From NCBI RefSeq assembly GCF_000001735.4, contig NC_003071.7, positions 8,983,151 to 9,047,150 of the forward strand: a stretch of DNA of 64,000 nucleotides. The letters run 5' to 3'. This DNA comes from Arabidopsis thaliana (taxonomy: Eukaryota > Streptophyta > Magnoliopsida > Brassicales > Brassicaceae). The notes beneath the pieces were generated by a model. The model had not been told where the DNA came from. It did no database searches and was given only the letters and a program-made list of their open reading frames with translations. The translations under genes were made by a program, and so were the position numbers. Numbering within the stretch: position 1 is the stretch's first letter; each line of letters begins with the position of its first letter. This document shows, piece by piece, positions 37,419 through 45,655 of the stretch.

Positions 37419-38800
37419 TAGTCTAGTTTGATGAAGAGGATTTTTTTCAATCTTTTAAGGCTGAATGGCAAATGAAACTCTGACTTCTTGGTTGACCAAT
37501 ATATATGTATTTGGACCAATATATATGAAAGTTGTTTTGTCTTTTTGTTTTTACATTTCTGCTGGATCAAATATTCATTTGTAGTTTCATTGTTGCGTTA
37601 ATTGTTTCAGGAGCAAATCAAGGATCAAGTTGTGAACATGTAAATGCCTTTATCTTTTGAATAGTTAATCCATGTCTTAAATTCAATAATATAAAGCAAA
37701 TCTTAATTTTTAATCTGTAGAGCATTAAGAAGGCATGTTGGAATCCTCCATGTGAAAGTTGTGAAGGCTGTGGTTCAAAGGAAAAAAGTTCAGATGGGCA
37801 TGATAAATCCATACGTGCAAATCGAGCTCTCTGAAGATAAAATTTCATCTAAGAAGACAACTGTTAAACACAAGAATTTGAACCCTGAATGGAATGAGGA
37901 ATTCAAATTCTCGGTCAGAGATCCCAAGACTCAGGTTCTAGAATTCAATGTGTATGGCTGGGAAAAGGTAAAAAGCTATCCAAAGGGGTGACAAGTGACA
38001 TGGAGTAGGATATATATGTATTTTTTTTTTTTTTGCAACGCAGATTGGGAAGCACGATAAGATGGGTATGAATGTATTAGCTTTGAAAGAATTGGCGCCT
38101 GATGAACGTAAAGCATTCACCTTGGAACTGCGTAAGACTCTGGACGGTGGTGAAGAAGGGCAGCCTGGCAAGTATAGGGGGAAGCTGGAGGTTGAACTCT
38201 TGTATAAGCCATTCACGGAGGAAGAAATGCAAGCGGTTCAGAAAGCTCCAGAAGGCACACCGGTTGCTGGAGGAATGCTTGTGGTAATAGTGCATTCGGC
38301 TGAGGATGTTGAAGGAAAGCATCATACCAATCCTTATGTGCACATCTACTTCAAAGGGGAGGAGAGAAAAACAAAGAATGTGAAGAAGAACAAAGACCCA
38401 AAGTGGAATGAGGAGTTCTCCTTTATGCTCGAGGAGCCTCCAGTCCATGAGAAATTGCACGTGGAAGTGTTTAGCACCTCTTCTAGGATAGGTCTATTGC
38501 ATCCCAAGGTAACACACTTGTTTCACTCACAGTAACACTAATAAGTGTTTTGTAGTTGTCTAATCTAAAAGTGGTTGTTGATGGACAGGAAACACTAGGG
38601 TACGTGGATATTCCGGTGGTGGACGTGGTGAACAACAAAAGGATGAATCAGAAGTTTCACCTTATTGATTCTAAGAATGGAAAGATCCAAATCGAGCTTG
38701 ACTGGCAAACTGCCTTTTGATTTCTGATTCGATTCGAGAACAAACAAAGAGATATTTGGTTTCATGTATTTATAAACTTTGTATTGTGTTGTGTCTCTTT
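37419..38800 (+). repeat. Segmental duplication of the SYT1 3' half
   Basis: Alignable to SYT1 from intron 7 (33290: agtctagttttatgaagag) through the stop codon and beyond (34680-34760). Intron and exon sequence are both retained, indicating a DNA-level duplication. Left breakpoint near 37419. Confidence 0.85.
37794..38720 (+). CDS. Truncated SYT1 paralogue: C2-domain protein without membrane anchor
   Basis: Three exons (37794..37967, 38044..38508, 38589..38720), 256 aa, matching a predicted At2g21010-type product. It is collinear with SYT1 exons 9-11. SYT1-like sequence upstream (37419-37720) holds a remnant of exon 8 with an internal ~55-bp loss, so the SMP domain and anchor are gone. Translation can start only inside C2A, at MGMINPYVQIELSEDK. 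C2B is complete (GGMLVVIVHSAEDVEGKHHT to IQIELDWQTAF). Differences from SYT1 include loss of seven residues in the C2A-C2B linker (EEEMQAVQ versus EEEMPKGFEETQAVQ). It may be a soluble expressed derivative or a decaying copy. Sequence alone cannot decide. Confidence 0.65.
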
Positions 38801-39335
38801 GACTTTTCTTTCCTATGGTGAGGTTGAGTTTGCACTTTGCATAATTCGGATTTAGAGGGTAAAATTGCAAATAAAATTGACTTAGAGGGTTATTTTGCAA
38901 AATTCCCTTTTTTAAACTAAATAATTGCTTTTTATTTTAATTGAATTTAGAAAGATATTGATTATTAAAAAACTGTTTTCATAAATATTTTCTTAAGAAA
39001 TTATAATATTAATACAATCTGTCTATAGTTAATAATATCTCTATAAATTAATAAAATTTCTTAGTTCCAACTTTATTAATTTATAGAGGTTTTACTGAAA
39101 TAAAAACCGGAAAACAAATACTTTAGTATTGAACTAGTGTATTGCCAATGGTACATCTATCTTTCATGCCAACTTACATGTAACAACGTTACATTCTTAT
39201 CATACGTTTTAACAAAATAACCATGAAAAGATAGAAAGGTTGTGTTGCGTTTTCAGTAATCGGATATACGTATAAATGTGGATTCACATTCACTCACACA
39301 CTCACAAACATTAACTCTCACAAATATTCTAAGAA
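38801..39335. other. AT-rich spacer with a palindrome
   Basis: Includes the perfect inverted repeat at 39039-39088 (listed separately). No gene seen before the LPR-like fragment. Confidence 0.5.
39039..39088. repeat. Perfect 17-bp inverted repeat, MITE-like hairpin
   Basis: CTCTATAAATTAATAAA (39039-39055) is perfectly repeated in inverted orientation at 39072-39088 with a 16-nt loop. This sequence resembles palindromic short DNA-transposon ends common in Arabidopsis; the exact family is not known to me. Confidence 0.6.
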
Positions 39336-39572
39336 ATGATTATTATTTTTCTCTTCTTTTCGTTATTAAAATGTTTCTTGTGCATCGGAACATTTGGAAC
39401 AAAAGAAACTATATTCAAAGTGGCGAAACTGACAAAGTTTGTAGACGATGTCGCAAACCTGTCTACCGTACAAGGGTTCCACTTTGTTGGTGAGGTTCAT
39501 AAGCCCACGACACTTAAAACTGGCATGTACTTAAGCACATTGGTAGTTAGTATTACTCTTTTCCTCGATTAA
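39336..39572 (+). pseudogene. N-terminal fragment of an LPR-type multicopper oxidase gene
   Basis: 78 codons: a hydrophobic secretion signal (MIIIFLFFSLLKCFLCIG), then KVAKLTKFVDDVANL, STVQGFHFVG and HKPTTLKTGMYLSTL. These align by eye to the remembered LPR1/LPR2 N-terminus (GKLKMFVDDLPDMPRLYGF, KPASLQIGMFSTKW). All copper-binding segments (~500 residues) are missing. LPR1/2 are ferroxidases of the phosphate-starvation root response. This is most likely a captured or duplicated first exon that is now non-functional. It could still be translated as a small secreted peptide. Confidence 0.5.
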
Positions 39573-39786
39573 CATCGTGTGGTGGCTGGCATTCAAAAAT
39601 AGATTTCTTTTTTTATTATTGTATTACTATATAAAGTTGAGCATGAGAAAACATTTCGTGTTAATACTGTATATAAGCTTTTTATCACTTATCGCATATA
39701 AAATAAAAATATACACAGTAATATGAAACGAGAAAACAAAATACATGGATATTGAACTAGTGTGGTGAGTAGTACATCGATATAAT

Positions 39787-41061
39787 TCACGCCAACTTAC
39801 ATGTAACATTACATTTGCCATTGATATCGGTAGGTGATGAACATATAAAATAGTTTTGATTAGCCGGATCAACCACTCGTAAAACACAAATCTCATCTTG
39901 GGAAGCTTCTTGGCGATCTCTCGAAGATACTTTATTGCAAATTGGACGTATAATCTCACTATATGATTTCGTTGTCGATCGTAACAAACCATAAGTCCAT
40001 GCACCTGATAATGCTCCGGGTGAAACTATGTATAACCATAAATCCTTATAACATCCCCATATAAGTGCAGGCCCTAAGCTTCTTGCTGGATTCATAGATG
40101 CTCCCGAAATTGGCCTTGAAAATAAAACATTGTTAGCTTATGTTTTAACCAAAGTGGTCGAGAAAAACTTGATTTAACAAATAACTAGTGGAAAAACATA
40201 TTTTGTCTGCTTATAGTTATGAATATGGTCGAAATCATGAAATAACCTTATAAAGATAGTATGAGGTATTTTTTTACAATTGTAGATATCTTTGGTTCAC
40301 CTGATTAAAAGGGAACTTCTTAGAAGAGGCAAAGGCAATAGAAACAGCAGGGTTGAAATGTGCACCGGAGACATGACCAATTGAGTAGATCATAACCGTT
40401 ACGACTAGTCCCCATACCAAAGCTATACCGGGAAGTGTCACCGGTTTACCGTACGTCTCATTTACCACGATGGCTGAGCAGCCGGCAAATATCATAGAGA
40501 ATGTCCCCACGAACTCGCCAATCAACTATAGAGTTTAGACAAAAAAAAAAAAGTCAACTTCTATAGGGAAAACATGAAAACATAAACTTTAATAATTTTT
40601 ATGAATGGTAAAAATAAAGGATTTAATTTTTGCAAACGTCAACGAGTAAAAATATTACGTGTTTAAATTTACTGTTATAGAAACAAACTTGTACCAAACG
40701 GATTCGAAATAGATGTTTGTTCGGTTTGATTACTATACTTCATAAACTGGAAAATCAATCACCAATAATTAGAGCCAAAGTCAAGATTGAGATCGCATAT
40801 AGCAACATCACACGGAATATAAAATCTTGATTCGACAAACAAATATTTCAAGAAAAAATTAAGAAACCATGTGGCAACATAAAAGATGTGTCTCACCTTT
40901 TGAACGAATGATACGGACACAAGAGGACCAGATAAAACCGACGACTGGGAATCATCAATTGATCGATCGTTTTCGATGTCCGAGACAACGGTTTGAGTCT
41001 GAGTAGTAATATCAGAGATCTCAGCCATTGATGGAACTATGATGACTCTTTCTCCAAACAT
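39787..41061 (-). pseudogene. NIP aquaporin pseudogene lacking central exon(s)
   Basis: Three exons of a NOD26-like intrinsic protein are present on the complement: 40897..41061, 40301..40525 and 39787..40114. The second carries LIGEFVGTFSMIFAGCSA and the first NPA box (GAHFNPAVSIAFA). The third carries [18 protein letters not shown] with the second NPA box and [13 protein letters not shown]. The exon(s) that encode transmembrane helices 4-5 between them are absent from the 186-bp gap. The phases of the two remaining exons do not match, so they cannot splice in frame. A six-helix pore cannot form. The C-terminal tail ([19 protein letters not shown] onward) is also unlike usual NIP tails. Confidence 0.8.
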
Positions 41062-41510
41062 GTTTATGGTTTGCTCATCTAAAACCTCAAATGGTCAACT
41101 CTACTTTGTATTCCTTATAAGCAAATAATAAAGTTGACTTTTTATATTCTATACCACATGTTGATCATAAAAGAACTAACATTTGATATTTTTAAACCCC
41201 CAAAGAGGAGAAAGATCTAGCTAGAATTAAAGAATAGTTAGGTTCATAGTTGACTTCTTTATCTTTGTGTCACAAAAACAAGACATGGTTTACATTACTT
41301 GAAAACGTGTAGAGCATTTAACGATAATTATACTTATATGTAATCAGCTTTGATTAGAGATGATACTTCAGAACACTTGATTTATGTATAAGATGTTAAG
41401 CTAATTAAGATGAACAAAAGATAAGCAAAATGTATATAGTTGTGTTGTTATGTGAATGAGATTAATTAATTAATTAAAGATTGTGGTAGAGAAGCTCATA
41501 ATGTTTCTTT
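41062..41510. other. Spacer between NIP and BRX pseudogenes
   Basis: Promoter-side DNA of the NIP pseudogene and 3' side of the BRX-like pseudogene. Contains (attaatta)n near 41461. No gene. Confidence 0.5.
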
Positions 41511-42430
41511 TTAGAGGTACTGTGTTTGTATTCTCTCTCTGTTCTGCTCCCACCATGTCTTAACATGCACTTCCCCAAACTGTTCCCGGCTGTTGATTAA
41601 ACCACAAAATCATAGATTCCTGTTAGTCACGGTATGATTATCAACTTTCAAAATGTATATGATTAGCCAATGCTTAGTTTAAGATGTTTTGTTATACCTG
41701 AATCTGACTCGACGTACATCTGATAATTGTCTGATAGTAATGTAAACACCGGGCTAGTCCTCTTCAATCCACTCAGCTTGCATTTCACTAGCATTGCTCA
41801 TGGAAGGTGGATCATCTCTGGAAGAAGTTGTGGTTCTTGCTGCATCCATCGGTGGTCCTCCATGATAACTTCCTGGTCCATAGTTGCTAGAGCCGCCATA
41901 AAAGTGATGCGGGACAGATCCTGGAGGTCTGAAGTTGTGTCTTGGAGTCCAGTCTTTGCTTTCTCTTGCTGAATCCATCTTTGAGTATGTTGAATCTCTC
42001 TGTGACTGAAAAATAAACTTGTGTTACCTTCTTTGGATCAAAGGACAAGATTCACAAGGTTCTTGTCTGAAGAAAGACCAAAGGATCTAGGATATATGTC
42101 TTTTACCTGATCGTCGGATCTTGCAGGCGTTTGGAGAGCTTGGCGGTTAAATCTCTGTACATTGTAAAGCTCAACGATCTTGTCATAGTTCTCACCCCAC
42201 CGCCGTTGAGCTTGCCACTTATTGTACATCTCTCGGCTTTCAAAACAAGACACAAGTAATGGTTAGTTTTTATCTCATGTTCCAGCTTTGAATGTCATGA
42301 AGATATAGAGATTGTTTTGAGTAGTTAAAATACCTGAAGCGGATGCGTTTGAGATCATTTCCTCCAGTGGGAAGAGAAGCGAATGTGATATGACTATTTT
42401 CCAGAATTATGCAAGTCAACTTCACCATCT
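41511..42430 (-). pseudogene. BREVIS RADIX-like (BRXL) gene remnant with both BRX domains
   Basis: The C-terminal part of a BRX-family gene is collinear on the complement. BRX domain 1 is seen as TFASLPTGGNDLKRIRF then REMYNKWQAQRRWGENYDK. The linker DWTPRHNFRPPGSVPHHFYG ... EMQAEWIEED follows, and BRX domain 2 as PGVYITIRQLS then GEVHVKTWWEQNRERIQTQY, ending in the family C-terminus QYL plus stop. The expected Glu between EED and PGVYI is TAG (near 41754), a few residues after RQLS are lost, and the N-terminal half is missing. BRX proteins are plasma-membrane/nuclear regulators of auxin-related growth; this copy cannot make a whole protein. Confidence 0.75.
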
Positions 42431-42860
42431 CTAAAATCACCTGCAATACAATCCTTACGTGTATCGATGACGTGGCACTCGATAACTCTATTAGAAAACA
42501 TAAGAATTTGTGCAAAAAAACCTTCAATGTAATTTTGTTTTTGCAAGATAAACCTCCATGTCAAATAAATATAGCATAGGTCAAACCACAATCTGAAAAA
42601 TCTCCTACAACATAACTCTTCCGTGTATCGATGACGTGACAGTCGGTAACTCATTTAGAGATTTTATAAGTCTATCGAATATATTATTTTATTGCATATA
42701 ATTTAATTGAGTTATTGATTTAAGTTTTAAATAAACTATAAGAGAAGCGTTAGGTCATCGGGGGTTTCTCCTGATGTCATGATTCAATAAATAAGGTATA
42801 GATCTCAATCTAGGTGATAACATGGTTAGGTTTGTTTACTTCAAAATTCTCGGACATACG
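42431..42860. other. Spacer between BRX-like remnant and second SYT1 fragment
   Basis: The phrases around 42440-42530 and 42600-42660 partly repeat each other (acaatccttacgtgtatcgatgacgtg and acataactcttccgtgtatcgatgacgtg), suggesting a small tandem duplication. No gene. Confidence 0.5.
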
Positions 42861-42869
42861 AAACTCTAT

Positions 42870-43291
42870 CTGAAAGAAATGGTGCTTGACGAACATAAAG
42901 CATTCACTTTGGAACTACGTAAGACTTTGGACGGTGGTCAAGAACGGCAGCTTGTAGGGGGAAGCTGGAAGTTGAACTCTTGTATAAGTCATTCACGAAG
43001 GAAGAAATGCAAGCGGTTCAGAAAGCTCCAGAAGGCACACCGGCTGCTGGAGGAATGTTTGTGGTAATAGTGCATTCGGCTGAGGATGTTGAAGGAAAGC
43101 ACCATACCAATCCTTACGTGCACATCTACTTCAAAGGGGAGGAGAGAAAAACAAAGCATGTAAAGAAGAACAAAGACCCAAAGTGGAATGAGGAGTTCTC
43201 CTTTATGCTGGAGGAGCCTCCAATCCATGAGAAAATGCACGTGAAAGTGTTTAGCACCTCTTCCAGGATAGTGTTTGTACTGAGGTTGTAA
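42870..43291 (+). pseudogene. Second SYT1-derived fragment (C2A end to C2B)
   Basis: Matches SYT1 exon 10 from LKEMVPDEHKAFTLELRKTL to EVLSTSSRI. The reading frame shifts near 42945-42985, where SYT1 sequence for the QPPDKYRGKLEVE region is shortened. Similarity ends at 43271, after which a stop follows (VFVLRL). The downstream frame is 103 codons and holds most of C2B (GGMFVVIVHSAEDVEGKHHT). It shares the linker deletion (EEEMQAVQ) with the 37.4-38.7 kb copy, so it derives from that copy or a common intermediate and not directly from SYT1. Confidence 0.8.
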
Positions 43292-43299
43292 CAATAAGT

Positions 43300-43848
43300 A
43301 ATTAAAGGGTTTTAGGGTAAACAATTTCTTCCTTTGAATACTCGAGAACTCGGTCGTGCTTTTGACAGACAAAAGTTTATTTATTTTATAGATGCGCCTC
43401 GGTAGAGGCTGCCTACGTACCCTTTGAAGGGATCAAGCCGTTCGTAGTTCATGTTACATAGGTGAAAGCTTGTAGTTTGGAACTATGCGCTTTGGAGCCA
43501 AGCAGTTAAGTGATGACGTCGACAGTTAGACGAGGAGCTAAGTTGTTTAGCGATGGATCCGCTTGCAGTAAAGGGTTTGGCGATACGACTTCGTTTGGAG
43601 ATATGGCTCTACTTGGCGGGATGGCTATGTTTTACTTGATGATTATACTTTGCGAGACGACTTTGTTGTGCGGGATGGTTTAGCTAGAGGAAAAGACGTT
43701 GGCTAGTAATGGTGAGAATGTTGGCTCATCACGACGAGGGAGTCTTGACTTGTCACGTAATGGTGAGGGAGTCTTTCGAAGAGATTAACATGGCATGGAG
43801 AGCTTGGTTCGGCTAGACCATTTATTCGGTGTAGATTGTCACAAGCTT
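43300..43848. mobile_element. Possible LTR/TRIM-like remnant
   Basis: Contains cggtagaggctgcctacgta followed by aagggatcaagccgttcgtagttc, a phrase resembling conserved stretches of plant LTRs and TRIM elements. No coding region, no pair of LTRs and no clear ends are seen. The family is unassigned, and the element, if real, is an incomplete fossil. Confidence 0.3.
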
Positions 43849-44052
43849 GGTTTGTCAGGAGGCGGTTCGTCAAGGAGTCGGTTCGTTAGGAAGCTGGTTC
43901 GTCAGGGAGCTGGTTCGTCAGGGAGCTGGTTCGTCAGGAGGCGGTTCGTCAGGGAGCTGGTTCGTCAGGAGGCGGTTCGTCAGGGAGCTGGTTTGTCAGG
44001 GAGCCGGTTCGTCAAGGAGCCGGTTCGTCAAGGAGCCGGTTCGTCAGGAGTC
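43849..44052 (+). repeat. 13-unit 15/16-bp minisatellite
   Basis: Consensus GGTTCGTCAGGGAGCT. Thirteen head-to-tail units: nine of 16 bp and four of 15 bp (ggttcgtcaggaggc type), with 15- and 16-mers partly alternating. GC-rich (about 60%) within very AT-rich surroundings. Open reading frames through it are by-products of the repeat. Confidence 0.95.
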
Positions 44053-44794
44053 GGTGTGTGGCCTCTAAAATCTCAGGGTCGACCCTCTGATTTGAGATTT
44101 TTTCTTAAATCAACTTTCTCTAGCTTCAAGTTTCACGATCATTACAAAATAATAAAATAATAGTTGGTCAACTTCTATATTAATTTATATAATATCTCAA
44201 CTCGATTAAGTTAATAAATACACATGATCAAGTTGTATAATTGTAAGTTGTAAGTTGATTACTTGCTATTGATAATATATGATCGAGATCAACGCATATT
44301 CATGTGTATTCATGTGTTATCAACTCAACTACATTAGTATTCATGTGTTGGGCTAGTTGTTTCTCCTTGCAAAAGCCACTATTCCTTGGAAAACTTGTTC
44401 TTGGATTCTTATCCTGAAATATTGCGACTTTTGAAATGCATATATAAATCGTGAGACCCGCTTTCTTCTTGACATTAATAATTTTATAGTTGTGGTCTAG
44501 TACTTTCTTATGGTTACCAATTTGTTTAAAACTAATAAACTGATTTGAGATTTGTTCTTAAATCATCTTTCTCTAGCTTCAACTTTCACGATCATTACAA
44601 AATAATAAAATAATAGTTGGTCAACTTCTATATTAATTTCTATAATATTTCACCTCGATTAAGTTAATAATAAATACACATGATCAAGTTGAATAATTGT
44701 AAGTTGTATGTATACATATTCTCTCCTCAACCTTTCTCATTGCAGAAGACAAACCAGAAAGAAAAGAAAAACAGATCACACCGAAGGCTTTCTC
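44053..44794. promoter_or_regulatory. HAC1 upstream region with internal duplication
   Basis: 44085-44260 and 44560-44735 are near-identical (gatttgagat, cttaaatca, tttcacgatcattacaaaataataaaataatag, acatgatcaagtt). A third diverged copy lies at 35210-35400 before the truncated HAC1 copy. The proximal repeat directly abuts the HAC1 leader. Confidence 0.85.
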
Positions 44795-45655
44795 ATGGAG
44801 GAAACAAAACCAAAGACGTGAGTCAAGAAAAAACTTTTATTTTTATTGATTTTTATTAACAATTCCGTATATATGAAGGTTCTATTGTCGATTTGTTTCT
44901 ACAGCGTTGAAGATGTTGAGACCGTTGATGTTTATACAGCTAAAGGCTTTCTTAGTACTGGTCACCGATATCTCGACGTAAGGTAAGTATAAAGAAAAAT
45001 ATATCATTTAAGTTCTTCTTCTTTTTTGTAAGAAATCTTATTATTTTTGTCGGTAATTGAAGGACAAATGAAGAATTTGCCAAGAGTCATGTTGAGGAGG
45101 CTTTGAACATTCCTTATATGTTCAAAACAGATGAAGGTGGTTTAAAATTTTAAGCAAGAGTTTCATTTTAAATATTTTGATCACAAATAACACTTAGAAT
45201 TATGTATTGTGAATGGTTTTGTAGGTAGGGTTATAAATCCTGATTTCCTTTCTCAAGTGGCATCGGTTTGCAAGAAAGATGAACATTTGATCGTGGTTAG
45301 ACTCTAATATTTAATTAGTGATGACATGTATTTTCATACATTAGATTTAGATTTTAGTTAGACCATTTCCTTTATACTAAATAGTCTAACTATGTTACCG
45401 TGAAGGCTTGTAACGCTGGAGGAAGAGGAAGTCGTGCTTGCGTTGATCTTCTTAACGAGGTGCGTCTATATATACACACACATACACACAATTAATAAGT
45501 ATACCTATTCAAAAATACATGTCATGTCGTAGGGGTACGACCATGTGGCTAACATGGGGGGAGGCTACTCGGCTTGGGTTGACGCTGGATTCGCCGGGGA
45601 CAAACCCCCGGAAGACCTCAAGATTGCTTGCAAGTTCAGGCCAAAGGAAAACTAA
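44795..45655 (+). CDS. HAC1: HAC1/ATQ1 rhodanese-like arsenate reductase
   Basis: Six exons (44795..44817, 44905..44982, 45063..45136, 45225..45295, 45406..45459, 45533..45655), 140 aa. Single rhodanese domain: YLDVRTNEEFAKSHVEEALN, VINPDFLSQVASVCKKDEHL, the catalytic loop IVACNAGGRGSRAC with the active-site Cys, and the C-terminal NMGGGYSAWVDAGFAGD. HAC1 reduces arsenate to arsenite in outer root cells so it can be exported, and natural variants set leaf arsenic levels. A longer N-terminal isoform is possible; 45-aa differences between annotated lengths cannot be settled here. Upstream repeats and a truncated sister copy 9 kb away are unusual. Confidence 0.92.

Noticed and set aside
43849-44052. 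Possible CRISPR-like array
   Set aside because: Units are contiguous with no unique spacers, and this is a plant nuclear sequence.
43795-44160. 121-codon open frame rich in VRQGAGSSG repeats
   Set aside because: It is simply the minisatellite read through in one frame; no start context or family.
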